Under the pieces are notes generated by a model, which worked only from the letters and a program-made list of their open reading frames with translations, was not told the DNA's origin and did no database searches. Source: Pohlia nutans (taxonomy: Eukaryota; Streptophyta; Bryopsida; Bryales; Mniaceae). Taken from it: DNA of 64,000 nt. Shown here in pieces: positions 32,136 to 43,329 of this stretch (positions are counted from its first letter, which is position 1; every line of letters starts with the position of its first letter). The stretch covers positions 13,572,001 to 13,636,000 of the forward strand of contig CM040090.1 of NCBI GenBank assembly GCA_022496805.1, given 5' to 3'. The position numbers and the translations under genes were made by a program.

Positions 32136-33722
32136 CAGTGACTCCAAAAACCGAGTCTATGCAAGGAACTTGAAACTTCAAATGACAATGTAGGAAACAA
32201 GAGTGATCGAAATGAAAAGCCATAAAAACAAAAATTGTAGAGTATAAAGTTCTACACACCATTGTAATGATAAAATCATGATTTCAATTACAACAAAGTA
32301 GATATAGATGTTGAAGAAAAGTGTGTACATAGACTCGGTTTTTGCACTAGAGTGTAGAAGACACTCAAAAATTTGTCCATCGCCATTTTGCAGCTAAAAC
32401 AGCTGCAATTCGATCAGGCATGCTAGCATACAATCCTCTACACTCTTCTAGACTAATAGAGTTGCAAACTTCTTGCACTCGAGCCCATAATTGAATAATA
32501 CCACTGGGAGGACTAGAGTATGAGTTCAATCGCCGTTTTAGTAAAGCCCATATGTGCTCAATAGGATTTAAGTCAGGGGATTGTGCAGGCCACTCTAAAA
32601 CACAAAATGGTTGCTTCCCAAGCCATTCTCGAACAATCTTGGCTGTATGCACAGCAGCATTATCTTGTTGAAAAATGATTTCTTCAAGATTGAACCCAAA
32701 TGCAAGCAATGTACCACACAAATCTTGCTCTAAAATTGCAATGTAGCCTCTAGCATTCAAGCGCCCTTGTATATTCTGCAATGACCCCAATCCTCTACAA
32801 GTCAAACAACCCCAAAGCATTATAGAGCCTCCACCATGCTTCACAGTTTGGTTCACAGCACGCACAGGGATGTTTTCTTTCTCCTCTACCCAACACCAAC
32901 TCCTCCCATCTGAATTGAAACGACATATTTTAGTTTCATCACTAAACACCACCCGCTCCCAATCACTCACAGTCCAATCTTTGAGCATTTGAGCAAAACG
33001 AAATCTATCTTTGATGTTCTTCTGACTCAAAGCAGGCTTCTTAACCTTTGTAAAAGAAGACAATCCTTGTTCTCTCAATGCATTCCTCAAGGTATTGTCG
33101 CACATCTTTACACCCGTCTCTCTTCGAAGCACTTTTGATGCCTCTGTTGCAATTTCTAAACCGCCAACAGTAACTAGCCGTGAAGCATAACGCTTCTCCC
33201 ACTCTGTTAGGACCTTTGGACGACCTCCTTTAGACAATGCTACACTTGTAGAAAGCCTCATTCTCACTCTATTAACTGTAGATTGTGCCAAACCCACGCT
33301 CTTTGCAATCTCTCTACTGCTCCTTCCTTTCTCTATCAATGCTACAATATTTTGCTCTTTCTCTCGTGAAATAGGTCTCATCTTTCTATACAACTTCTAC
33401 AAAGCCACAAGAAGTATTCAAGACAAACACACGAAACCCACAAAAAAAATTTGACTCAAAACGATGAAGAAACAAGAAAATGAGAGCTCTCACAGAAGGT
33501 AGCAAGCGGCAACTCAAAAACTGAGTCTATGCGACGTCGACGTCTCTCTTCTTCTCACTGAAACCCTAGTGAAGTTGATGACGTCACCATGACATCATCT
33601 GACAGTTAACTTATAGTTCTTTTATAGTTACATTTTACATTTCCTAAATATATCATTATCTTTTTGAGAAAGGCCCACTAAAGTCCTTGTTTGACGCATA
33701 GACTCAGTTTTTGGAGTCACTG
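32136..33722 (-). mobile_element. Complete Tc1-type DNA transposon
   Basis: The 1587-bp element starts CAGTGACTCCAAAAACCGAG and ends with the near-exact reverse complement; it is flanked by TA at 32134-32135 and 33723-33724, the Tc1/mariner target duplication. Each end carries a second, inward-facing copy of the terminal motif: ACATAGACTCGGTTTTTGC at 32327-32345 and CTCAAAAACTGAGTCTATGC at 33513-33532. Thus each end is an inverted pair about 190 bp across. The transposase occupies 32365-33381 without interruption. Intact ends and frame suggest recent activity. Confidence 0.95.
32365..33381 (-). CDS. Tc1-like DD34E transposase, 338 aa
   Basis: The protein cuts and pastes the element at TA sites. 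From the ATG at 33381 (in-frame TTG further upstream is not needed) it has an N-terminal paired-like double helix-turn-helix (residues about 1-110: REIAKSVGLAQSTVNRV), a GRPK link at 53-56 matching the GRPR of Tc1, and a catalytic core with Asp148 (VVFSDETK), Asp240 (QQDNAAVH) and Glu275 (SPDLNPIEHIW). Exactly 34 residues separate the last two, giving the DD34E signature of Tc1 rather than the DD39D usual for plant mariner elements. Length and all catalytic residues are normal. There are no introns, stops or frameshifts. Confidence 0.95.
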   Translation of the reverse strand: MRPISREKEQNIVALIEKGRSSREIAKSVGLAQSTVNRVRMRLSTSVALSKGGRPKVLTEWEKRYASRLVTVGGLEIATEASKVLRRETGVKMCDNTLRNALREQGLSSFTKVKKPALSQKNIKDRFRFAQMLKDWTVSDWERVVFSDETKICRFNSDGRSWCWVEEKENIPVRAVNQTVKHGGGSIMLWGCLTCRGLGSLQNIQGRLNARGYIAILEQDLCGTLLAFGFNLEEIIFQQDNAAVHTAKIVREWLGKQPFCVLEWPAQSPDLNPIEHIWALLKRRLNSYSSPPSGIIQLWARVQEVCNSISLEECRGLYASMPDRIAAVLAAKWRWTNF

Positions 33723-34002
33723 TACTAGCGTACATGCACATACAGATGCTGCAGCCTCCCTCAAATCATTGGTACATAACGCAGTATTTCTGTACCCTAG
33801 CCAGACATACGCTGTGGCAATCAGATAACTTCTCCTTCAGTGCTAACCAGTACGGTACTCCAAATGTTCAAACAACATTCACATTATCAAAATTCGGTGT
33901 TATGACCACTTTTTGGGTGTCGCTTCACACGCTGCTTGTCAAGCTATCTTCAACAGTTGATGGCTGGAGACCAATTTTCTCTTGATTCAGCAGGGTGGGT
34001 TT

Positions 34003-34925
34003 TTTTGACCCCTAAATGCCCAGGGTCCCCACCCAAACTGCCTCATTTTTGGTTATCTTTGTTGATGATCTGTGAATGCTTTTCAAAATCTTTTTTCCAC
34101 ATTCCAACTATTGGATCTTGTACTTTCAGGCCTCATAATCCATCTCTCAAATTTTCAACACATTTGATTGTACAGATGTCCAAAGAATAGCAAGTGAAGT
34201 AGAGATTTTGAAATTGCAGGCCCTAAAAAATTTGGGTAACCTTGCTTTGATGAGATGGTATGGTTTCCATCAGGGCTTTTTTTTTTGCACTGTAGCAGTG
34301 CTCCATGCATGCAATGGAAGATGGTCCCTCCAGATTTAGACCACTGTGACTGTGCCACGACATCGGAGTCTGGCTCCAAGAAGCCAGAAAAAAAATCCCT
34401 GGTTTCCATTATTTAATTTTACTTTTTGTGGAGAGTCATGTTTAAGGTCTCACTTTTGAACTAAAAATAGCCCCCGCAGATCGACCTCAATCGCCTGCTG
34501 CAGCCGCGGCACTGGTATAAGCGGCACAGTGTTCTCGTTGAAAGATTGGCGAGATCTTGCAAGATGCCGCTGCACTCCTAGGTGGTCAAAAACCTTGCAA
34601 CCGTTTGCAGTCATTGTTCACGGCTATTACAACCTTGGTTGAGCTTCTAAGGCAATATTCAATGACTTACCGAAAATAGCGAGCCACTCTTATCCTTCCA
34701 CATGTATCTTCATCAACGAAGGCTACAGCTTGGAGCTACATGTGCGTGGGACAAATGAAACTTGACATAAACCAATTGTGTTGTTTTTCAAAAGATCACA
34801 ATATCTTATGTTCAAGATCCATACCGTACAAATGATAGTCAACTAGCACAAGAACCAAGAGAAATTTGGATGGATGAAAACTGTACAGGAAAAGTGCAAT
34901 CCGTTCGTCGTCCACAAAGGGTTAA
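34003..34925. mobile_element. TTAA-type MITE split by nested insertion
   Basis: Starts TTGA-CCCCTAAATGCCC (flank mutated from TTAA) and ends CACAAAGGG-TTAA. The second half (GATCCATACCGTACAAATG, CAACTAGCACAAGAA) is collinear with 28510-28675. The copy is interrupted at about 34470-34760 by the 285-bp repeat. A short GGGC-type hairpin tract near 34270-34400 is further foreign sequence. Confidence 0.6.
34470..34760 (-). mobile_element. About 285-bp MITE, copy 3, inverted
   Basis: Reverse-orientation copy of 31804-32090 (CGAGATCTTGCAAGATGC, GAACACTGTG/GAACACTCTG region). AAAT occurs at both edges (left ending about 34468, right starting about 34755), a possible target duplication. Comparison with 28465 shows where it entered: between GAACTAA and GAAACTTGACAT. 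Confidence 0.65.
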
Positions 34926-35632
34926 TGACAAACAACAAGCAGTTCTCCTCACGTGATCAACGATACATGAAATCTCCTCACTACTATTTGTTATCAGCAA
35001 TAGATAAAACCAGGGGAAAAATGGACGCAGATGTCGGCAAGGCTCTTACAAAGACAACGAAAAGCAGCTCGCAGCTTCACCACAGCAGGCACAGTTACAG
35101 TTACAAAATAGAACCCGACAGCTCAAAATAGAAGTTGGGAACATGATTCATATACTTGTAACTAGCAACTAAGATGCACTCCAAGATCACAATACGACTT
35201 TATTCAGAGAAACGTCTCGAACAAATGCTCATCATTAATAGATAAAAAGAGAAAAGATATCGACAAAGAAGCTTGCACACCACAGGCACATGTGAGATGA
35301 CGCACACATGCCTTCAGGGTCTAACATACAAGGGGAGGCTGCAAACTTCCAAAAAGTTTTCATCTCAGGATCGGCTCTCACATCTGTATCAGCTAATGGG
35401 ACCACTCGCAACTGCCTAGCCAGCCAGCCGAGGGGAGGGAGGGAGGCAACACATGCAATCTCCTTTGGTAACAGCTCATCATTGAATTCGCCTCTGTGGT
35501 CCCTTGGACGAGAAATTAAACCACACACAGCTGCTAGGGCATCATGCTCTTTCTGAGAGCAAGCACGATGGCAGGCAAAGCGAAGCGGCAACCGTCCTGA
35601 CTACTGTCTCTAAACGAAAAGGCTCGACTAAG
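34926..35632 (-). other. 3' flank of the ANP32-like gene
   Basis: Directly downstream of the ANP32-like stop codon on its strand; likely holds the 3' UTR. Short frames here have no domain. Confidence 0.45.
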
Positions 35633-37622
35633 TTAGTGCTTAGCCGGCCGCTCCTCTTTCTCGCCAGTTTCCTCCCTAAGTCTTTTCCGGTTGTCCTTTA
35701 ACCCCACTGGCTCTTTCACGGGGTCCTCATCATCTTCTTCGTCCTCGAAATCCTCGTCTTCCTCATCGTCGTTGTCACCGGGCTCAAAATCACTTGCTCC
35801 TTCGTCGTCCTCCGGCTGGCCAAGAGGTTGCACGAGGTATTTCGTTCCGTATTCTTCCTCTTCCTCGTCATCCTTCACACGCATTCACATACAACGACAT
35901 CAATATTCATGTTGGCGATCACAAGATATACGAGACTTCGACGTCTACACTACTTCCGAACTATTGGACGCGTAAAACCCCACAAAAAGGTCAACCACAC
36001 GCACACAGAAGGGCAACATCCACAGAGGCGTGGACGTCGTAGAGTTAATCCATTTGTTCATCTGTACCCTGGACCAAAAGGCTGTTGCTATGTTTCAAAA
36101 AGTCTTGAAAGCGGGACAACTAGCGCCAACAAAAGAGCTTCGGCAAAATGCTATACGAGGCTCTAAAAAGCGCAGAGTAGGTTACCTCTTCTTCGACCTC
36201 CTCTTCGCCCTCGTCGTTGTCCACAGCGTCTTCTTCGACCTCGTCGTCTTCTTCGTCCTCCCCTAACTCTCCGTTTTCGTCCTCCTCATCCTCCTCGTTT
36301 TCTTGAACGTCGAGCTCGCCCTCGGTGCTCACATGTGCGCCACTCGGGGACTCTGCAAGGAACGCACGTAAAGTTTCAGAGCCGCACAGCCGCGATGACA
36401 ACAGTTGAACACCTAGGGTTAAGAGGGACGCAAGAGCGCGACGGTTTCCTCACGAACAGGCACAGAAAAAGAAGAAAAAGAAAACAGGAGAACAGGAACA
36501 GAGTCAGTCAAACACATGATAGCATGGCTACATGTCGCCTGGAGTTTTAAGAAAGGAAAAAGGAAGAAAAAAAATTGGGCCAGTACCCTCCTCATCTTCC
36601 TCCTCTTCCTCATCGACGACGGCATCCTCATCGTCCTCGTCCCCGACCTCTTCTTCCTCGCTTTCCTCCTCGATATCTTGCACCTCTACATTGTCGTCCT
36701 CCTCGTCTTCCACCTCCTCCTCGTCGCTGCCGTGCTCGTTGTTCACATGCTCTTGCACGACCCCGCGGCCGGAAGCCACGACGACCTCTTCTTGGTAACT
36801 CCCGCCCTCGTCCTCTTCCTCATCTTCCAACTCCTCATTATCGTCGTCCCGTTCCTCGTCCTCCTCGCCGTCGTCGTCCTCTTCCTCGCCGTCGTCGTCC
36901 TCCTCCTCCAGGACGGCCTCGGCGCCCTTGGAGTCGCCCTCCACGCCCTCCTCCTCGTCGCCGTCGACCTCGGCGCCGTCGCCATTGAGGTCGTCCACGT
37001 ACTCCTCCTCCTCCGACTCCTCCTCTTCCTCGTCGGACTCGGGCCGCTCATTCCCGGTGACGTCCGTCTTGTCCAGAAACCGTAACGACTTCATCATGCC
37101 AAACACCTTTGCCCTATAGTCCGCGCCGCGGGTGACGGGGCACTCATACAAGTCCAGGCTCTCGAGCTTCAACTGCGCCAACGGCTTGAGGTCCTCCACG
37201 GCCTGAATTTTATTGTTGGACAAATCCAACTCGCGCAGCGACTTGAGGCCCGCGTACACCAGGTGCTCCAAGCCCGCGGCGATTCGATTGTCGCTCAGTA
37301 TCAACCGCTCCAGGTGCGGCAGCGACGGAAAATCCGCCAGCGACGACAAACCCACGTTGGCGATCGACAGGCGCTTCAGCTGCGTGAAGGGGGCGAACAC
37401 CTTGCACTTGGGCAACTTCCCTTGCGCGCACTTCACCAGCCCGTCGAGAGTGAGCGCCTCAACGTCCGTCACGGGCTCTCCGGCGCGGGCTTGCTCCACC
37501 GCTCTGTCCCACGCGCCCTCCTCCATTCCCCAAACCAAGGAAAGGCCGTCCGCCTGCAAATCGTGGCGTTCGGCGCTCACAGCCCTCCTGGCGTCATGCC
37601 ATCCAGCGTCGTCAAGCTCCAT
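35633..37622 (-). CDS. ANP32-like acidic leucine-rich nuclear protein, three exons
   Basis: ANP32 proteins are nuclear histone-binding and PP2A-inhibiting factors. Exons on the minus strand: 37622-36587, 36352-36186, 35872-35633; GT-AG introns and phases agree, giving 480 residues. Residues 33-190 carry MEEGAWDRAVEQA, leucine-rich repeats (LKRLSIANVGLSSL, LERLILSDNRI, LRELDLSNNKI, LESLDLYECPVT) and the LRR cap DYRAKVFGMMKSLRFLD. From about 194 to 455 the chain is nearly all Glu/Asp, spread over all three exons; the C-terminus is basic (NRKRLREE). ATG 37622 is the first in frame; Met33 (37526) is an alternative that matches the usual ANP32 beginning. The plant homologue is of similar size. Confidence 0.92.
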
Positions 37623-37800
37623 CGCTAGCCCCCCGCTCCCTCCCGCCTCCCTCCGCCCACCCGACGCTGGAGAGACGCGACAGCTTCGAGACCCGCCCAA
37701 ACCCGGCCCGGACCCGCCCCCACCCGCCCCGATCTCTCCCCCCCGCGACGGTTATCTCGTAACGGATACTACCAAACCCCGATGGAACAGTAGTAAAGCG
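37623..37800 (-). promoter_or_regulatory. GC-rich leader of the ANP32-like gene
   Basis: About 170 bp of C-rich plus strand (CCCGCCCCCACCCGCCCC) directly upstream of the ATG, ending abruptly in AT-rich DNA near 37800. Probably the 5' UTR and core promoter; no TATA box is clear. Confidence 0.4.
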
Positions 37801-39070
37801 TAAATAGTAAATAGTAAACTCTCGGTAAAGAGTTCAGTTTGAACACGAGGTTATCTTGGTGCCGGGTCAGTTTACAGTTTACGAGCGAGATGTTCCGGAT
37901 AGGTCAATCACCTTCACTTCGATTTACTAATAATACTTAATGAAAAAAAAACTAAGCTTACTGTGGCCCTGTGGATTTGAACTGGAGAAGTGTTTTCCGC
38001 AATGTACCAATGCTTTTTACTTTTTATTTTATTTTTAGAATTATTTATTCATAATTTAATTCAACTAGTGCGGTTGGCTCAACATTCCTTGTGATTTAGT
38101 TATGCATTTAGTTTTTATTTTTATTTTTAGAATAATTTTTAGAATAATTATTTAATTAGTGGGTTGGTTGGCGTGCATTTGCATTGATATAAGATTTTAC
38201 ATAGAGTACCTCATACTTATTTATGTTTAAGATTTATTTAAGTTAAAATTCAAAAATATTTATTTTTTTTGTTAGGCTACAGCTGACAATTAAATTCTAA
38301 ATTATTCTACACAATTCTAAAGATAAATTAATTTTAAGGATGTACTTGTATTAAAGAAAGAAAAAACCTTACAAAGCCAAAATACAAAACTTGTTTTAAT
38401 CCCTCAACGACCATCTCCTTCTCTATATAGTCAAACTTCAATTTGTTCTCATTTTGAATTTAAGATATTTTTCATAGATGAACCTATGTGTTTACTATAC
38501 ATCTTGAATTTTTTATAGTTTTCTCTTCAAAATTGAAATTATTATAATTTTTTGATTTTTGTGCTTCCAAAAAACTTTATTAATTACAATAAGTATCAAA
38601 AATTATGAAATTTGTATATTAGGTGAAATTCGCAATTAGAATCACTCTTGTTGAAGAACTAAGTAAGTTGATTCATTGTTTGGTAATTTTTGTAAAAGAT
38701 TCAATAATTGGAATTTTGATGAATTGTAAAGTGGAATAAAAACTACACTTGGTTATCTTCACCATGTTGATTCAACTCAAATAATAAAAATGTTATTTTT
38801 CAAAGTGAAAACTAAAGTTGACCACAGAGGGGCTTATTTTGGCAAACAAAGTAAGCCCTGCACGCCGGCCACGGGCGAGTGTTTGCAATGACTTATAGTT
38901 ATATACATATTCCTTTATACATTGACTTACTATATATTTGTATATACAACTATCTATACATTGTTTTACATAAATTCAGGTCGAGACAAATAACAGTCAA
39001 AGATTGATATTGTGTAAGGATTTCTTTTATTATTCTTACAACCCTTCACATTTGAAAGATCATTCACTGT
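37801..39070. other. AT-rich intergenic
   Basis: Nothing recognisable apart from simple A/T-rich DNA. Confidence 0.5.
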
Positions 39071-39206
39071 TGATGTTGATCTTCCATTCACTGGTGGTTG
39101 ATGTTGATCTTTCATTCACTGTTTGTTGATGTTGATCTTCCATTTCACTGTTTGTTGATGTTGATCTTCCATTCACTGTTTGTTGATGTTGATCTTCCAT
39201 TCACTC
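39071..39206 (+). repeat. 28-bp minisatellite
   Basis: Five near-identical copies of GTTGATGTTGATCTTCCATT followed by CACTGTTT, with small indels. Confidence 0.9.
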
Positions 39207-39239
39207 TTGCTGTTGTAGTTGTCATTCAAGAGATCGTGA

Positions 39240-39862
39240 AGTATACTCAATTGGGACATAGATAGAAACTTATTGCCTGAAAAGATGGAAGGGTAAGTGG
39301 TCTACGTCCACCTTTTAAACAAATTGGGACATGGATAGAAATGTGTTGCGTGAAAAGAGAGAAGAGTAAGTGGTCTACGTCCACCTTTAAAAAAAATTGG
39401 AACATGAATAGAAACGTGTTGCCTTGAAAAGATGGAAGAGTAAGTGGTCTACGTCCACGTTTCAAACACATTAGGACATAGATAGAAACGTGTTGCCTGA
39501 AAAGATGGAAGAGTAAGTGGTACGTCCACCTTCTAAACAGATTGGGACATGGACATAGATAGAAATGTGTTGCCTGAATAGATAGAAGAGTAAGTGGTCT
39601 ACGTCCACCTTCTAAACAGATTGGGACATGGATAGAAACGTGTTGCCTGAAAAGATGGAAGAGTAAGTGGTCTACGTCCACCTTCTAAGCACATTGGGAC
39701 ATAAATAGAAACGTGTGGGACATAGATAGAAACGTGTTGCCTGAAAAGGTAGAAGAGTAAATGGTCTACGTCCACCTTCTAAACAGATTGGGGCATGGAT
39801 AGAAACGTGTTGCCTAAAAAGATGGAAAAGTAAGTGGTCTACGTCCACCTTCTAAACAATCG
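39240..39862 (+). repeat. 73-bp minisatellite, about eight units
   Basis: Unit includes ATAGAAACGTGTTGCCTGAA, AAGATGGAAGAGTAAGTGG, TCTACGTCCACCTTCTAAAC and AGATTGGGACATGG. One unit has a partial internal duplication near 39700-39735. The period is not a multiple of three, so the long minus-strand frame through it is not a gene. Confidence 0.93.
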
Positions 39863-42530
39863 TCTCATTCACTAGGTTTCTAAAACTCATTATAACATAT
39901 ACAGCACCGGGAAGAAATACTTACGTAATTTTTTACATGTGAAATGTAGTCATGATTTTCAAAATCATATTTTTCACACACAAACTACCATTGATAATCC
40001 AAAACTACTAAAGGTGCATTGAATAGGCATTTAATTCTTGTATCAAAAAATGAAAAAAATTGGGACATTTTGGGATGAAATGCTAAAAATTAGAAATCCT
40101 TTGGGAAATTGAGTAGTTTTGAATTGGTACTTTCATACATTGATATTTTAGTCAATAAGAACTCAAAACTCATTAATATATTTTTACATGATTCTAGGAA
40201 GGATTTTCATTCTTTCCCTTAAAACCATTTTTTCTGTTGCTGTTCAAAATTTGTATCCGTATTTGTTTGAATTGAGGATTAAAAATGGAGGTTCTATTTT
40301 CATTTACAAAAAGGCCAAAAAAAGATATTTTTTCATAAAAACTCGCTTGTATATGTTATACAACTTATATACTACAACATGTGAAATTTGAATCAAATTT
40401 TCTAACTTATCAAGTTTTTATAATAATTCTTTTAAAAAACCAAAATTATGTAATATTTCTTCCGAATACTTGTCTTACTATGCATTAAGGCAAGTGCAAT
40501 AGTAAAGAGAGGAGATGAATCTACGCGGTGCAAAAATTGACACCGTATATTGATTTTGAAATAAAATTTGAGCTATGTGACAAACATTTTCAATTTAACA
40601 ATGTGGTAAGTACCATCTTGTGAAAATGTAAAAGGAGTTGTTGTGTTTTTAATTTTTTAATTTTATAAGTAACATTTGGAGTCTACCTTTAGTCCTCTAT
40701 GTATAGTACTCTGGCAACCAATTGTTTGTTTAGATTTTCTAAAGTTTTATTTATACAAAATAACAATGGTACGAGGTGCCTTTAAACTACCAGATGATGG
40801 AAAAGAGTACCCTAAAGTATTGCAAGGTATCTAAGGGTTTGGTAGTTTGATCTCGCCTGCAAATCGCTACTCTGTGTGATTGAAATTCCTCTACAATGGG
40901 TTGCAAAGAACAACTCATGCGTGTTGAAAATTAATAACAATAATTATTATTATATATTTAGATTTATATATATATATACATATATGATCAAAGTAAAAAA
41001 CTCAAAAGTGTACACAAATCCCATGTGGATCCATTTTAGTGTTCATACCCAAAAAAATCCACCCTCCCCTAATGTATATGTAGATAAAATTATTAATAAA
41101 ATATATAAATATTTGTATTTTATAACCTTTATATTTCACTTTCATTTTTATTAATAAAATTCTAGAAAAAAACATATAGTTTTTTTTAAAACAGTGCTTT
41201 TGGGTCCTAGAAGGCCATATTGCTCACAAATAGGAAAGATTTGCCTAAATGTTTATTTGGATCAAAGTATCCAATAGTATATCTATAAGACCTCAAATGA
41301 GTAATTTGAAAACTTAGAGAGGCATAAGAGATAATTGATAATTAAGTCTCTGAAAATTCATACGAAACCTTCATTCTCATCAACCAAAAATGTTTAATGA
41401 GATTCAAGTTTTGAAACTATATAGGCCGCTCAAAATCATAAAACTTCTTAATTTCTATATTCTAAATCACATGTTAGCAATTTTATATATTTATAGGATT
41501 ATTGTATGTTGAAAATCACATGTCCTTCAAATTTCTTTGCAAGATGTCTAGGTCATAGTATCGATTCATTCTTTTTTCAAATTTGCAAAACATACAAAGC
41601 CCTTAGTATATTATACAACTATTACAACCCTTTTAAAAGGATGTTCAAACTCCATAATCAGCAAGGGGGACCATGGAAGTGACGTCCTAAGCCTTGCAAG
41701 AACGAGGTGGGAAAAACAAAAGGTGTTCCGAATAGACATCACACAATATTCACTACTAGAAAATTAACAAAAAAATCAATAACATTCTGTTGTTTCATGC
41801 ACTATAATGATCGTTTTTACTAATTTTCAAACTTTAAAAAATAATTGTAAGCAAATCAACATAAATCCGGAAAATTTCATAAATAGCAAGATAGATAGCC
41901 AATTTTTAAAATGTTGAAAAGTCCATTATGAATCATTAAATTTACAATAAGATTAAAAATTAGATTGAAAAATATAAATATTTGATTAATTCTATGAAAA
42001 TAGAATCAATAAGTTCATTGTATATAATAATGTAGTAATAGTATATTAATAAAAAGAACATAATATAAATATATATTATACTAAAAATATTACACTACTT
42101 ATTTTCAAGAGTGTTTTCTACTACGGGTGTTATAGTTTTGAAAAAAAAACTTTCTAAAATTGTAAACCAATTTATTTAATGATGTAGTATAATAAATAGG
42201 AACAATACCAAAAGTATTTTAATTTTCTACAATAGAATCTTTTGGAATATTTTGGAATCTCTTATAATATTATATATTATAAAGTCTTTTAGAACATTTA
42301 ATAAAATATTTTAATATACTCTTAAAGCCTAATTTCCCAAGGTGGTTTTAGATCTTCATTTCTAGAATTTAGAAACAATTGACATTACAAATTCATTAAA
42401 ATTCTACTTTACATTTTTAGAATTAGAGATTTGGTATTATTGGTAATTATTATAATTTTTATTGTAAAAGAAGAAGGAAAATGTAATGAAAAGGACAACA
42501 TTGCTTTTTCCAACTAGTAGAATTTGTAAC
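39863..42530. other. AT-rich intergenic
   Basis: Very AT-rich; no gene, RNA gene or clear element recognised. Confidence 0.5.
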
Positions 42531-42539
42531 ACAAGACAA

Positions 42540-42680
42540 TGTAGAGGTGGAGTTCAAGTGGGATTGGCATGATTCAAGTTTTCCCTAGGTGGAGTAGTTA
42601 ACTCGAATTGGCATGATTCAAGTTTTCCCTAGGTGGAGTAGTTAACTCGAATTGGCATGATTCAAATTAGGTTCAGAAGC
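42540..42680 (+). repeat. 46-bp tandem duplication
   Basis: GATTCAAGTTTTCCCTAGGT, then GGAGTAGTTAACTCGAATTG, occurs twice head to tail with a third degenerate start. Diverged relatives occur near 29225-29270 and 43155-43200. Confidence 0.75.
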
Positions 42681-42704
42681 ATACTTGATTTCCTATTATA
42701 AAAT

Positions 42705-43130
42705 AATTAGAATTTAACCAAATAATATCCACACCTCGATGACATGAAATGATTTAATTCAAGTCCAAAACTTGAATGGAATAAATTAATTTTCATGTTT
42801 TTTTCTCCTTGAGAAAAATAACCAAAAATTAGCATTTGTAGGCATTATAGTACAAAATAAATAATATTTTTTAGCGTTCGAATTAATCGTTTCAAATAAC
42901 ACATATCTAAATGTACTTCATATCAAAAACCGGTACCAAAATAACGTCATTGGATATTTTAAACAAATGTTTTGGTTTTTTTTTAGCAACTAGGACAAAT
43001 TTTGTTTTTTGTACTTAAAAACTCATTTAAAATCTTTAAACTTCTTCAATTTTTACGTGAGTTTTTTTTGTGTGACTTCTTCAATTTTTACGTGACGTCT
43101 TCCAATTAGCAAGTTTTATAACACAAATAC
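42705..43130. repeat. Half copy of the 62.9-63.7 kb foldback
   Basis: ATCCACACCTCGATGACATG through ACATATCTAAATGTACTTCA to TTTTTACGTGA is collinear with the right arm of the foldback at 62866-63677. A further partial copy is at 46725-46970. Confidence 0.7.
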
Positions 43131-43329
43131 AATGTTGAGATGATCGACTTTGAAAATTCCTCCCGGCGGAATGTAACTCAAATTGACATAATTCAAATTT
43201 CGTTGAAAAGAAACTCAATGTAATTTTTTAATTTTAAAAAATAATTCCTTTTGAATTGTTTTAGGGCAACTCATTGAAAATGAACATCGACCAAAAAATG
43301 GTCTCTTGGGAGCTTAGGGCATTAATAGA

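Noticed and set aside
36516..37085. Plus-strand 189-residue hydrophobic frame
   Set aside because: Antisense of the GAG/GAT-rich acidic tail of the ANP32-like gene.
39247..39681. 144-residue minus-strand frame
   Set aside because: It is produced by the 73-bp minisatellite, whose period is not a multiple of three.
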